DNA of 64,000 nt from Sabethes cyaneus (lineage: Eukaryota > Arthropoda > Insecta > Diptera > Culicidae). The stretch is from assembly GCF_943734655.1 (NCBI RefSeq), contig NC_071355.1, positions 242,443,183 through 242,507,182 on the forward strand, given 5' to 3'. This document shows positions 23,232-35,330 of this stretch, piece by piece (the stretch's first letter is position 1; each line of letters begins with the position of its first letter). Below the pieces are notes generated by a model. The model saw nothing but the letters and a program-made list of their open reading frames with translations, was not told the origin of the DNA and ran no database searches. The translations under genes and the position numbers were made by a program.

Positions 23232-23330
23232 TATTAATATTTATTCCCGACATATGCGTATTTCGCCTACGACATACAGGCTTCATCAGTGTCTGCTTTC
23301 GAACTCGAGTTCGCTTAATTTCAGGTTTCT
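23232..23330 (-). repeat. hammerhead-associated repeat, main part
   Basis: In reverse complement it reads GTTCGAAAGCAGACACTGAT and continues through a ribozyme-like core to ATAAATATT. A second copy lies at 57541-57635. The left remainder is at 22313-22347. Confidence 0.6.
23249..23293 (-). ncRNA. hammerhead-ribozyme-like motif, copy 1
   Basis: On the minus strand the order is GACA, CTGATGA, a GCCT...AGGC hairpin, GAAA, a short TACGCATA segment, then TGTC. GACA and TGTC pair as stem I; CTGATGA and GAAA are the invariant hammerhead core strands. Two departures weaken the call: an extra A between CTGATGA and stem II, and a very short stem III. Short-stem hammerheads are known from Penelope-like and other retroelements; assignment to such a family here is inference. 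Confidence 0.45.
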
Positions 23331-23379
23331 GTAATTTAAAGTTTTGTATTCTTTTGAGAAACTCCAAAAACTTCAGTGG

Positions 23380-24340
23380 TTTTCTATTGTTTTACAGCAA
23401 GTCTTTAGCTGCTTTTTGCTTTTTGCTTATTCAGTTATTTTTCTACTACTTTTCTACTACTTTTAGCGATTTTTCTACAGCTTTGCTGCTACTTTTCTGC
23501 TTCTTTACTGATCTTTTTTGTTACTATTCCGCTACATATAAATCTGCTGCTTTTCTACTTTTATTTTGTGTTACTTTTCAGCTACTTTTTTACTACTTCC
23601 CGGCTATTTCCACTACTTTTCTGTAACTTTACAGCCGTTTTTCTGCTACTTCAAGGCTTCTTTTCTGCTACTTTTCTGCTTTTTGCTACTTTTTTCCTAC
23701 TTTTTGCTACCTTTCTGGCTCTTTTCTGCTACTTTTTAGCTTCTTTTTGATGCTTTAAGCTACTTTTCTGCTGTTTTACTACCACTTGGCTGCTACTTTC
23801 ATGCTACCATCATGCTACTTTTCCGCAAGTTTTGCTACTTTTCTGCTTATTTTCTGTTACTTTTCTGCTTCTTTTCTACTACTTTTTCGATACCTTTCAG
23901 CTACTTCTCTGCTACTTTTCTGCTATTTTTACTACTTTTTACTGCATATCGGCTACCTTGCCATTTCCATACTTTTTTGTCCATACTTTTGCCATACTTT
24001 TTGGTACTATCTTACAGCTACTTCTTTGATTCTTTTTGTCTACGTTACTGCCACGTTTTGGCAGTTTTTCAGCTATTTTTCGGTTACTTTGCTGCCACTT
24101 CTTCTACTATTCTGGACTGATTTTTTTGTTGTAAATTTTCTGCTACTTTTCTTTCATTTTTTCGTTTTTTTACAGTTGGTTTTCTGTTACTTTTCTACTA
24201 TTTTTCCGTTACATTTTTGCTACTTTCCTACAACCATTCTGCTACTTTTTTGTAGCTTCACTACTAATTTTCTGTTACTTTTCTGCTATCTTTTTGCCAA
24301 TTTTCTGTAACTTTCCTGCTTTTTTCCACTATCGATTCTA
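23380..24340 (+). repeat. CTGCTACTTTT minisatellite, right block, higher-order copy 1
   Basis: It starts TTTTCTATTGTTTTACAGCA and contains landmark strings (AGCTACTTTTCTGCTGTTTT at about 23758, GTAGCTTCACTACTAATTTT at about 24252). All of these recur in order at 24465, 25378 and 25563. The array is thus arranged in higher-order repeats of more than 1 kb. Confidence 0.8.
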
Positions 24341-24450
24341 ATCGATTGGGTGCTGACAGTATTCCATTCTTAGGAATCTTGGAATCCACAGTAACGCCAT
24401 TGTCGTTGTACTAGGCTAGCATGTCTAGACATAAAAGGAAGATAATGACT
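24340..24450 (-). repeat. small fragment of the inverted-arm repeat family
   Basis: ACGCCATTGTCGTTGTAC with GGAATCCACAGTA matches the same passage in the left arm (31265-31302) and its complement in the right arm (about 46775-46810). It separates two blocks of the minisatellite. Confidence 0.55.
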
Positions 24451-24454
24451 GAAA

Positions 24455-25620
24455 ATCAAGTAATTTTCTATTGTTTTACAACAAGTCTTTAGCTGCTTTT
24501 TTGCCAATTTTCAGTTATTTTTCTGCTTTTTTTCTACTACTTTTAGCGACTTTCCTACAAACTTTTCTGCTACTTTTCACCTACTTTTTTGCTACATTTC
24601 TGTCACTTTTCTGCTTCTTTACTGATACTTTTTTGATACTGTTCCACTACATTTCAGCTACAAGTCTGCTGCCTTTCTACAACTTTTCATCTACTTTTAT
24701 GCTATTGTGTGCTACTTTTCAGCCATTTTTTTAGTACTTTTCGGCTGATTCTCCGCTACTTTTCTGTAATTTTACTGACATTTTTTGCAACTTTTTTGCT
24801 AATCTGCTACTTTTTTGCTAGTTTACTTTTCAGCTACTTTTGTACTACTTTTCGGCTGATTTTCCACTACTTTTCTGTAATTTTACTGACATATTTTTGC
24901 AACTTTTTTGCTAGTTTTCTGATACTTTTTTGCTACTTTTCCGCTACCTTTTAACTACAACTTTCCTGCTTATCTGTTAGCTTTTTGCTACCTTTCTGCT
25001 GTTTTCTTCTACTTTTCAGTTATTTTTTTACAGCTTTTTCGCTACTTTCAGCTTCTTTACTGCCGTTTTGCTGCTATTTTTATGCTACTTTTCTGCACCT
25101 TCTACTACTTTTTCACTATTTTTTGCTACTTTAGTAACACTTTTCAGTTATTTTTCAGCTACTTTTCTGCTACTTCTCTGATACTTATCTTTTACATTTT
25201 TACTGCTTTTCTGCTTCTTTTCTGACTGTTGTCTGCTACTTTCCAGTTACGTTTCTGCAACTTTTTTATTACTTTTTGCTTCTTTTCCGCTACTTTTTTG
25301 TTTTCTGCTATTTTTTCCTACTTTTTGTTACTTTTCTGCTACCTTTTAACTTCTTTTTGATAATTTTTTGATGTTTTAAGCTACTTTTCTGCTGTTTTAC
25401 TACCACTTTGCTGCTACTTTCATGCTACCATTATGCTACTTTTCCGCAACTTTTGCTACTATTCTCCTCCTTTTCTTTCACTTTTTTGTTTTTTCCTACA
25501 ACTTTCTACTATTATTCCGTTACATTTTTTTCTACTTTCCTACAACTATTCTGCTACTTTTTTGTGGCTTCACTACTAATTTTTTGTTACGTTTCTGCTC
25601 TTTTTGCAAATTTGTTGTAA
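24455..25620 (+). repeat. CTGCTACTTTT minisatellite, higher-order copy 2
   Basis: It is a repeat of the landmarks of the preceding block in the same order, but longer by roughly 500 bp through extra units. Confidence 0.8.
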
Positions 25621-25830
25621 CTTTAACTTGAAATTCGGAGTTGAAATTGGACTTAAAGTTAGACATGAAGTTAGCAACGAAGTTTAACTGGAAAATGACT
25701 CGACATGAAATCGAATCTAAAATTGAATTTGAAATTTTACTTGAAACTGGAGTTTAAATTTAACTTTAAAGATTTGATTTTGCTTCTACATTTTACTTGA
25801 AATTGAAATTAAATTAGATTTAGCCACCAC
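25621..25830 (+). repeat. degenerate TTGAAATTGGAC-type repeat
   Basis: Units such as TTGAAATT, GGAGTTGAAATTGG and ACTTGAAACTGG recur about every 12-18 bp. The composition switches here from pyrimidine-rich to purine-containing. A similar GGACTTG repeat is seen at 63.36-63.55 kb. Confidence 0.5.
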
Positions 25831-25847
25831 TTTCGAATCTCTGCCTT

Positions 25848-26112
25848 TTTAGGGTGTCCTGTCCATGGTCAGACGTTCACTATAAATCGTTTCGGTTCAT
25901 CATACGGTGGATTTGCAATAATTTAACGATTCAAGCAACTCACGAGCAGATATTCCGGAATTTTCATTGCAGACGAGCAGAATTGATTCGCGGCGCACTT
26001 GCACCCGGAGACGCCATGACACAAACAAGTGAAATTATCCTCACAACAAATGCCTACTATGATTTTGTGCGCTCTGAATGCGACTTTTGTTGATCAAATA
26101 AATAAATAACAG
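25848..26112 (+). other. terminal-exon-like segment (low confidence)
   Basis: CTGCCTTTTTAG could be a 3' splice site, followed by an open frame of about 80 codons ending in TGA at about 26093. AATAAATAAATAAC, containing poly(A) signals, follows within 10 bp. The peptide (RRAELIRGALAPGDAMTQT) is of normal complexity but I recognise no family, and no upstream exon is visible. It could equally be a retroelement 3' end. Confidence 0.25.
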
Positions 26113-27700
26113 CATTTTTCGAGTGTGCACAGATAATATGTCAGCATTGTTTTGATTGCGCCATATATATTCGAGAGAAATTGCACAAATTATATGGAAA
26201 GACTAGATGCAATAATTCAAAGAAAATGATTTCGAATCCAGCCTAAAATAAAAGAAATGTTATCACTAGCTGAAGGATGGAACAAAGCAACGGTGAGACC
26301 CGTGTGACGTTAAAAAATTAGAGATTTTATCTCTAACGAAAGCGAGCGTATGAAAATAAAAAATAATAATACAGCAACTAAGATGGGTTTTGTTATAGAT
26401 ACGAGAAAGTGTGATGTTAATAATTGAATTAAAAATGCAAACGACAAGAAGAAAGAAAGGCAGAAACACTTCTATAAGCACTTCTATAACGATTTAGCTT
26501 ATGGAATATCTTAAAGTTTCATTTTTCTGTATTTACAGATTCTACGAAGATGTTCAACAAGAGAATATATGTCAACGAAAAATAATAGGATTGAAGATTT
26601 TGTAACTTTTCCGAGAAATCAACTGAAGTGGTTTAACATTTTTCGCAAAATTTAACATGTCCCATCGTACTCCACTGTGCATCGTGCATCCAGACATTCC
26701 CGCTTCCCAAATCAGCAACTGGAAACTGGAAACTGGGAAAGCACAACAGCAACACAGAGATAATGGCTCGTGCAAAATTATGTCTGTGCCCAATACCATT
26801 ATGCACATGCAGACTTAAACGCAAATGTTGCATGTGCTGCATTTATGCTAAACGGGTTTCAGGCACAAGCAAGGGAGGAAACAGTCGGTGTTGCGTGTGC
26901 CGCCGAAAAACGGGTTTATTTTGCGTGCTGCAAATGTGTATTCTCTAAGTAATCAATTTATCTTATGATTATTCAAATGAGACGTTCTATCATAGCTTGG
27001 TTATTCCACATGGAACTTTTTATCACATTCGGGATCATCATTAGTACTACACGAATTGAACGTTGTTGGTTCTTCAAAGCGCACAATCTGTTCAGAATTT
27101 ATTACTCTCCCACACGCATTCTTCCAGACGGCTGATTCTCCAAAATCATTACAAATGCAGAGGGGAGTGCCTTCTTAATGGGTCGTCATTGTTCAAACTT
27201 TCTTTTCCTTCTCTCTGGACTACCGGCACGGTTGTTTGAGTGAATGAATGAATGAATAAAAATTATATGCAACCGCTCATATGTCCTATCATCGAACCGC
27301 CATCGTTTCATGTCCGAGATTTTTTTTTCCTTCCGATGGCCGTCGTCATCATGCTTCTCATATTGCTCTGAACCTCTGAAAGGCATTTTCAACTTAGCCG
27401 GAGAAATTTTGATTGCCCATATAGGAGCGAGCGTGGGCAGCTGATGGGTCAGAAGAAGAAAAAACAACAATTTGCACCGCCAATTTGTTTTTTTTAAGCT
27501 GCAGGGAAATGGATTCGACCATCCTTTTGCTTCACTTAATTTACCGGCCAATTGCTTTTAGAAAAAATGCAGCCCATCATTTACATTTGATTGGAACAAA
27601 TCAGCACCCTAGCGTCGACATACATCGGATTGCCTATAGGTTCCGCATTAGGTCGCGGGTGTTCCCGGCCGGATCCTAAGCCTGGGATCAAGTGGTGGTA
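26113..27700. other. unassigned
   Basis: A Cys-rich ATG frame of 61 codons at 26763-26948 and a GAAT tetranucleotide run at 27239-27258 are the only local features. No family was recognised. Confidence 0.25.
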
Positions 27701-28205
27701 AAAGTGGGCTAATAAAACACACAACACACTGTTCCGAAGTATAATCTCCCTTATTCCCGGTCCGGCCACTTTTGGTTTGGCATCATTTTATCCGATCGCT
27801 TGATGAGCGTTGCCGTGGCCGTGCCATGCCGTTGCCGATGAGTGCCTCTTAGCTTAGGGGACCGACTGGCCGTATGGACGTGTGCTGCATTGGATGCTGT
27901 CCAACCGAAGAGCTAATATTTATGGCGCTCCGCCGCTGCTGGCTGTACGGTTATAGGGTTAACCCATTTTTAACGGCGCACACCCTGGAAAAACGAATCT
28001 ATCTCGCGCGCCATGAAATGGAATCGCTAATGTGTGTGAAACGCCAGTTTTGGCCTAGTAGGTATACAACACACGATGATGGGAGCCTTGATCGACAGCT
28101 GGAGATGATTTACGATTAACATCTATCTGGAAATTAGATTTGCAAATTGCGGAAATTTCGTGGCCTACTCGTTCGTTTAAATCTTTCATCTTGCTTGTTG
28201 CAATG
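27701..28205. other. unassigned, moderately GC-rich
   Basis: An 81-codon ATG frame (27874-28119) is unrecognised and has no flanking splice or promoter evidence. Confidence 0.2.
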
Positions 28206-28211
28206 CTAAGG

Positions 28212-28267
28212 CCGTGCCAGCCAGCCTGCCTGCCAGCCTGCCAGCCTGCGGCACGCTGGCTGGCAGT
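28212..28267. repeat. CCAGCCTG tandem repeat and hairpin
   Basis: CAGCCTGC units repeat about four times (28216-28249). The flanks GTGCCAGCCAGC and GCTGGCTGGCAG are nearly complementary, so the tract can fold into a hairpin. Confidence 0.7.
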
Positions 28268-29545
28268 TGGTTGATGTATTTCGATAAGCTTGATGTTCTG
28301 TAGAAAGTGTGTGGCTAATCAGCCATTATCGGCAGCTAACAGTACGATTGAATAAAAGCTAACGGTGTGGTTAGCTCACTAAAGTTCCATATACTACAGT
28401 TTAATCTGGCATTATCATTAGAAGAAAGATGTGTTCTTCATTTTTGACACTTTCAAACACCTCAAGAGCATGAATTTTTGGGCCCAACCGTACGCAAGAC
28501 CTACTTCGATTCATGATATTGAACCAGAAACTGTCAGTGGTGACGAAGCAAACCGGCCAAAGCTTTTGAGAGAGCTGTGTCTGACGTCTGAGTGCCACCA
28601 CTTTATAATTCGGACACATTGATCGTACCGTTTGATGAATAAATCTTTGTTCATTCATTCGAGTACCTGTGCCTGTGCCATACATCGTGGTAATTCAAAA
28701 CTAACTGTAACTGCTAATTGAATTTGAAGTTTTTTTTCGTATGGCTTTTATGAAATTTGGATCAGCTATTGATCTGTTGGGACGATATGCAGATTTGCGA
28801 GGTTAAGTATGAGGTAACGAGCTTTTTCGGCAATTGGGACAAGTCCCATTTTTAATGAAAGAATCCCCAGTGGCATTTAGGTTTTTTACTTAGATATTGA
28901 AATTTAAATCTGTTGAATTACCCACTGTGAATTTATTATTGTGAATCGTATAATTGCGAATTGTTGAATGCATTCCAAATTATACGAGGAAGATGTGTAT
29001 CAAAAGAAAAACCTGAAGAGGTTTTCTTTGATCTTGAACTTCGAATGATGTCAATCACTTTGAAATAAAATGTGTTAAAACGAGTGCCTAGTTCTCTTTT
29101 TATTGTACTGCCACACTAAAACGGGGATTAAATTTTCATTAAAGACCCTTCTGTAAAAGTTGAACTTTTTCAATTGGTACGTTATTTCACAGAGTGCACT
29201 TTGGAAGGATGCAAGTTCGTTTCTTTATAGGTACTTGTCTTTTCATGAAATCTTGCTTACCTAACATAATCGGAATGTAAGAATTATGCATTAAACTGTT
29301 TTTCTACATACTCACACTGATTTTCATGTGCATTTAAATTACAACTGAATGAATATTTATGTTTTCTTTGGAAACAAACACTTGAATTAAACTCATTCCA
29401 ATAGCACTTCACGGAAATCACCTGGGGCATCTCTCCGGAGGGACCTTGAACGTGTAAATATGCGGCAGACGGTTTCTCACCCATTATACAACACGTTAAA
29501 AACCAAATAAAACGGTAAAACTGTACCGATTAAAGCGCACCTATT
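28268..29545. other. unassigned AT-rich DNA
   Basis: No gene or repeat recognised. Confidence 0.25.
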
Positions 29546-29559
29546 AAATCACTTTACGA

Positions 29560-30090
29560 TCCACTGATTGTTTTTCATATTTTTCAGCTCTTGTTGACCG
29601 TCGTCATCAACAACACCACCGCACCGCCGCCATGGTAACAGACACTCAACGCTGGAAAACAACAGGCACTCATCGGACACGGCGCGGTGTTGTTCTGCAA
29701 GCCACTCAACCAACTCAACTATGCTCACCTTCAACCGAAAAATATAAGCCGATAACGATTTCGAGGCATATTTCAACGTCAAGTAACTGTGTACGCTTAG
29801 CTTATTTTCATTATTTTCATTTACACTATCCCGACCGGACCAGACGAAGAGGGAAGAATCCGACGAAACCACATGTCTTACGTTGCGTTGTGTTGCGCTG
29901 TGGAAATGGAACACAAGCGAGCGAACATTTTCCCGAAAAAAAAACACAGAAACATTCTTTTTTGATCGTCATTTTTTCCCGCACATTCGGCAATGTGGCC
30001 GAGAAGCCGAATTTGCGATCAGCCGATCCCGATTTCGCCGCTGTTGTTTGGCTTAAACCCACCCGATATGTATGTCTACAACAATAATTC
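29560..30090. other. exon- or promoter-like patch
   Basis: The composition rises and open frames occur on both strands. On the + strand a 151-codon ATG frame (29632-30087) starts in an ideal initiation context (GCCGCCATGG), but the protein is unrecognised. On the minus strand GAAGGTGAGCATAG near 29727 could be a 5' splice site. The two readings compete and neither has independent support. Confidence 0.25.
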
Positions 30091-30669
30091 CATTAATTTC
30101 ATTTTCTTTTGCTGCAGAAGTTAGTTATTCGCGGTTCAAAAAACCAACCTCAAAAGTTCGACGGTAAGTCAAGAATGAAAATCAGAATTAATTTTAACCT
30201 CAAAAAAATGATTGCCACCACGCTTTATGATTTAAGTGCACGTTCCTTTCCTTCTTAAGCCGGGCCGGGTGCTCGAGAATGGCCGCAAAGTATGATTCCT
30301 GATCTGAATGCAAAATAATTCTTCTAGATTTGTGCTCTGTTTGCCGAAGCATTGCCGGAGCAGACAGATTGAAATGGTTGATAATAATCCTACTGGCTGC
30401 GAATTTTTCCACGCTAATATTGTTTAACATAAACAATGTTCTCACAGGCACAGGCAACGAACTGTTCGCCAGAACAATTGGTTTGCTTCTTTATTTCCTG
30501 TGCGGGTCTCGATATGTTTTTAAAAGACCTGTATCAAGAGTTTATATTGGAATAAAAATTCAAGAGTAATGACACGGGAATCGTCCAGCAAAAAAATCAG
30601 CTGCGTAATAATGAATCGGAAGCAAAGGGCATTTCTTCCACTTTTATTGAATATCTTCGCTGAAAATCC
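30090..30669. other. unassigned
   Basis: Nothing recognised before the left arm of the inverted repeat. Confidence 0.25.
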
Positions 30670-33499
30670 ATTTTTGATACCTACATTGCTCAGAACAAAT
30701 GAACAGAAACAGATGATGGTTGGACGACACGAAGTCTGGTGAATATAGCAGGCGAAATGAAACTTCACAGCCACTGAGCCACTATTCGTCAAGTTTTATT
30801 TAACCACTAGAGCAATCAATTTATGCCATTTTTGTATGAGCCTGTGTTTAAATGTATTACACTTAGTGCCTTTCCGAGATCATCCCGAAATCGATATGAG
30901 TCTTCACCTAAGAAAAGTTGTCGATTCTTCGTCTGTCATTATTTTCTTTTGATCGAAACGCCACTTATGAAGTGGACAAATCACATAAAACATTATGTTC
31001 AAGGTAGATCATCATCGGCAAAACTTTTCTTGGCAAAAGAGTATCAATCAAGTGTCTTGATTCAAGACCTTTTACAAATTTTTCGCCAATTTTCTAAATT
31101 TTGGACTTAAAAGCAAAACTAAATTAACGATTTTTCAATTTTTTTGAAAGCCAAATCGCATTTTCGCTTGTAATGCTTCCTATCACTTGCCACTCTACCC
31201 TTCTTCTTCAGTGTACCATCTTTCCCCAATCGGTCTTATTAGCGGCATATTGGCCGAATTTCACACCTTAGGAACCACAGCGACGCCATTGTCGTTGTAC
31301 CACTGAACAGTGGAATTTTAGCCCCAAAAGGTCTGTTGTTCCAATATCTCTAAATGCTTTTTTTTTCAATCCTTTGCTGATATATTTGTAATGATTCCAA
31401 TGGTATAGCTATTGTTCACGTCTGTTTTTAACAGTTTTGACCAAATCAAGGACAGTTTAATCTACTTTTCTGAAATCCACCGACATAAAATCGATTTACT
31501 TTCGTGATGAGCATACTACGTGATGTAGAATCCGATGGCAGAGTGCTTAAGTGCTGACATAAAAGACGGTTTATCCTAGTTTTCTCGGTCAGCTAGTATG
31601 CATCAAATTAGCTAAAACTTTGTACAACGCCTGTGTTCCTTACTGTAAACAAATGCCAAACGATTGAAATTGAGATCTTACTGTGTTTTTACATCATAGT
31701 TATTAGAGTAAAGTGGTTTTTAGATTATCAAAACATCAAAAAACAATCTTGTGACGCAAACAAATACCATGATATCGGTTTCCACTTGAAAATACATTTC
31801 TTATGAACAAAATAGATCAATTATATCTCAGCATAACTCAGAGATATTTACTTGTACGTCTCTTTTTCTCATTAAAACTAATATAAAATGCTCTTCAACC
31901 AACGCCCTGAGCCCTGGCATCAGAACCCTTATAAAAATATCTCTCTTTTGACATTCAAATATGGAATCTAGTCCATCTGAAACTTATGCAGCAACAAATG
32001 CCATCCTTCATCACGAAGAATAAGCTGCTATCTGAGTACCTGTGGATGGTTTTTGTAAATGGCAAAGCATTCAAACAGTAGTGATACGTGTTTACCACGT
32101 TGATCTAGCAAAAACGATCGGCTATATTGCTGCTTCTGGACTTTCCTAAAGCTCTCGAAACCATTCCTCGACGAAAACTTTGTTCGAAGTTGGAGTCAGT
32201 TTAACTTTGCCGATTCTGCTGTTAACCAAATAGAGTAATATTTGAAGGAATGAGCCAAAACTGTGTGCTGGAGAGCAGGGCTTTTATCGATCCTCTTTTT
32301 CTATAGCAATCGTTCTCACCGTTCATTCAACTTCATAGCGTCTGTTTTGTGCTGGAATTCGAACGCTATGCACAGTACTGCCACTCTTCGTTCAGTCATA
32401 CCTCCAATTGTACAGCAAAATGAATGCGTTCGGATCTTTTTTACTTTTTCGTTTCGATAAAGTTGTCTTTATCGTTCTGAAAGAGCGAATGACTGCAAAA
32501 CAGTCAATCAACCGGCAGCTACCATTACTACAGAAAGCAACCACTATACGTGCGTGAAACAAGTTCATCGGACCCAACACAAGCGAACACCCAGCAAACC
32601 ACAAATCGTATAATAATGTGTGAAAATTATCTTAAATATCGCTGAACAAACTCGAAATCGTTCATAAAGCTTAATTAAGCGCACCCTAGTTGACATTTAT
32701 TCGTACAAAATGATAGTAACTGATTCACATACGATTTGCGTCACAGAATTGTGTAGCATTATGGAACTAATCATGTTGAGTCGGATTTCATCGTATACAA
32801 ATACTTAGGAATGTGAATTGTTTTCTTATAATTTGCAGTACGTATATCGCCTCCAAAACAGTACGCATATGCTGGTTTCGTGCATCGAATGCGATTTTTC
32901 TAAATATATATCGGTACATATATCATATTTGTCACTTTGATATACACACGAAAATGTTTGCTGGGCATCTTGCTTACGTCCGTCCGATGTCGTACGACAA
33001 ACTTTTACTGTGGGTACGATTGGAGAGAAAAAGAGAAACGAAAATAAAATACGTTAATACGCACGTTACCTTCTGCTCCCGATCATTTTGCAGCTTAATA
33101 TTTTCAATAAGCACGACTAGGAGAACGAATGTTGTTTTGAACTGCGGCTCCCACTAGACATCGGCAGTCGATAAAAGGCAGTAGACTACGAGAAGAAACA
33201 CATTCAAATGATCGTTTTAGCCCAAGCCCAAGTTGAATGCAAAAAGCGTACACGTTCACGCAGTCACATGCAGTCATTTTGCGATCCCTTTACAAGCCCT
33301 GCTGGGGAGATCAACATCTGGAGTTCCTCATGGCTCGGTGCTTGAACCTTTGCTTTTTTGTTTTCACGTCAACGATTTACCCTCCATGCTCAAGACCTAT
33401 GTTCATGGATAACGTTCCGATTAGGATGATGAATAAAGATCTAACGAAACGAAGTCTCAGCGAAATCACTTTTCCGTTAACCAATCAAAGAGCATAGCA

Positions 33500-33700
33500 A
33501 TGCATAGTGGGGATTCTTTCGAAAAAAAGTCCCTTTTTCTCTATATCTGCAAATGCCGAGCTTGAATGAATCTTTTGATATAAAGATAGATATTTTTATA
33601 AGGATTTCAATGATATTATGCTTGTTTACGGCACTCATCTGTTTCCAGCCGTTTTTGCCAAAAGAAGGGAATTTTACCCTACTTTTCTCGACATGAAGAG
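33500..33700 (+). repeat. about 190-bp module inside the arm, direct copy
   Basis: TAGTGGGGATTCTTTCG, GCTTGTTTACGGCACTCATC and TTACCCTACTTTTCTCGAC mark the unit. Related units lie at 31320-31490 in the same sense and at 34190-34390 inverted. Confidence 0.65.
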
Positions 33701-34189
33701 ATGTAAAAGTCATTTTCCTTGGATTCCGCTGGGATAAAGTTGATCTTTTTTCACCATAAATAAGCTTTCTTCAAGCGAAACCCGACTACATTGTATTTGT
33801 TTACGAAAAATGGTTGTTTATTATGATTTTTGTCAAATAAACGACCTTTTACCCTAGTTTCATCAATGTTTATCAATAAAAGTGAATATCTCTGGATTCC
33901 GTTGAGATAAATCAAAACTTTTTTCACCATAAGAAGTTATTTTTATATGCAATCGAACAGTTTGGTGTTTGTTCACAGCACCTGTTTGTTTCTTGTAGTT
34001 TTGGTCAAATAAGAATCATGCAACCTAAATTTGGCAATGTTAACTTAAAAAATTAGGGCAAAATGACTAATTTTGTCGTGCTTAAATACCCTGCCATCGG
34101 AATTTACATGAAGTTAGCTCTCTTGAGGTGAAAACAGACCGCTTTTATCACACCGGGCTCCAGAACTATTGATCAATACATCTCAGTAC

Positions 34190-34390
34190 TCCTAGAAAAG
34201 TAGGATAAAATCCCTTTCATTTGGCCAAAACTGCTAGAAACAGACGCGTGCCGTAAACAAGAACCACACCATTGAAATTCCCATAAAAATACCTTTCTTT
34301 TGATATCAAAATATTGAATGTAGTCCAACGACATTTGGTGATACTGAGACAAAGGAATTTTTTGCAAAAAAATCCCACTGTGCAATGGTT
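34190..34390 (-). repeat. about 190-bp module inside the arm, inverted copy
   Basis: CATTTGGTGATACTGAGACA and AAAAATCCCACTGTGCAATG are the complement of the matching parts of the module at 33500-33700, so the arm is itself locally palindromic. Confidence 0.65.
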
Positions 34391-35114
34391 TTGGAGCCGC
34401 ACCGCTCATGTGTAAACTGATGTAAACTGATCAGAACACAATCTCCACCAGAAATTATTGCCAATCCAGACGTCGTTCACAGAATCTGATAATTCTTTCC
34501 AACAGATTGACTAGCTGCTCGAATTCATTGTTTCAACGCTTAACTTCTGAAATAGTTTCTAAGAGGGGAAGCCTTCATTATTTCTAAACGCAATTAATGT
34601 CAGTATTGAGGTATTTAGTTAAGGCTTAGTAAAGTTTTTGGAGATTTACTTATTACGCGAAAGATACGTTCCGCGTAAATCAAAACCGCGTGAAAAAGTC
34701 GTGTAAATTCGCATAAAAACCGTATGAATTCTGACTTTCGCGTAAAAAGGCCACGTAAACTACAAAATACCTGTAACTAAAACCTTGTGAATTTCAAAAC
34801 TACGTAAAATCGCGTAAAAACGTGTGAATTTAAAGCGGTCAGAATTCGCGAAAAATAGTCGCATAAAAAATCGACTTCAGTGTATTGAGATAAAGGTTCG
34901 AAATTAAATATCCACTACAGTCAGGTTAAACTTCAATAATGGCAGCTAGCCATCGGACCAAATAGGCTGTTCTGAAGGAACTAAAATTGTCACCTTTCAG
35001 TTCGCAGCTGCAGATTGTTTTCCAAACTAAGAACTTTTTCGGGAATGGCCGAAACTTTACAGTGTTCTGGGGAACTCTGGCGATTGGATGAGAATTTTAT
35101 CCGAAAATGCCCAC

Positions 35115-35330
35115 CCAGTTATTTCCGGATTAAGATGCTGGCCTAAGAAGCCAGTCATCGTACGTTCGAATCTCGACTGGGCGGTGCCGCTATAGAGCTA
35201 ATAGGATCTTTGCACTAGCCCCGTAATTTTCCTGTACTCTAAAAACCGCCGCGAAGTCTGTCGATAGAGAAGGGTCAAATTCTGAAGGACTTTTATACTA
35301 ATGGCTTTGTTTTTTATCCGAAAATGGCCT
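35115..35330 (+). mobile_element. tRNA-derived SINE copy in the left arm
   Basis: CTGGCCTAAGAAGCCAGTC, CGTTCGAATCTCGACTGGG (box-B-like) and GCACTAGCCCCGTAATTTTC occur in order, followed by CGCGAAGTCTGTCGATAGA. The same series is found at 39225-39425 and 35930-36085 on the opposite strand. It is not a functional tRNA: the box A region and acceptor pairing are not convincing. Confidence 0.6.

Noticed and set aside
21000..25620. Large transmembrane-like proteins in the CTGCTACTTTT arrays
   Set aside because: Repeat-driven Phe/Leu/Tyr/Ser frames that all stop when the array ends.
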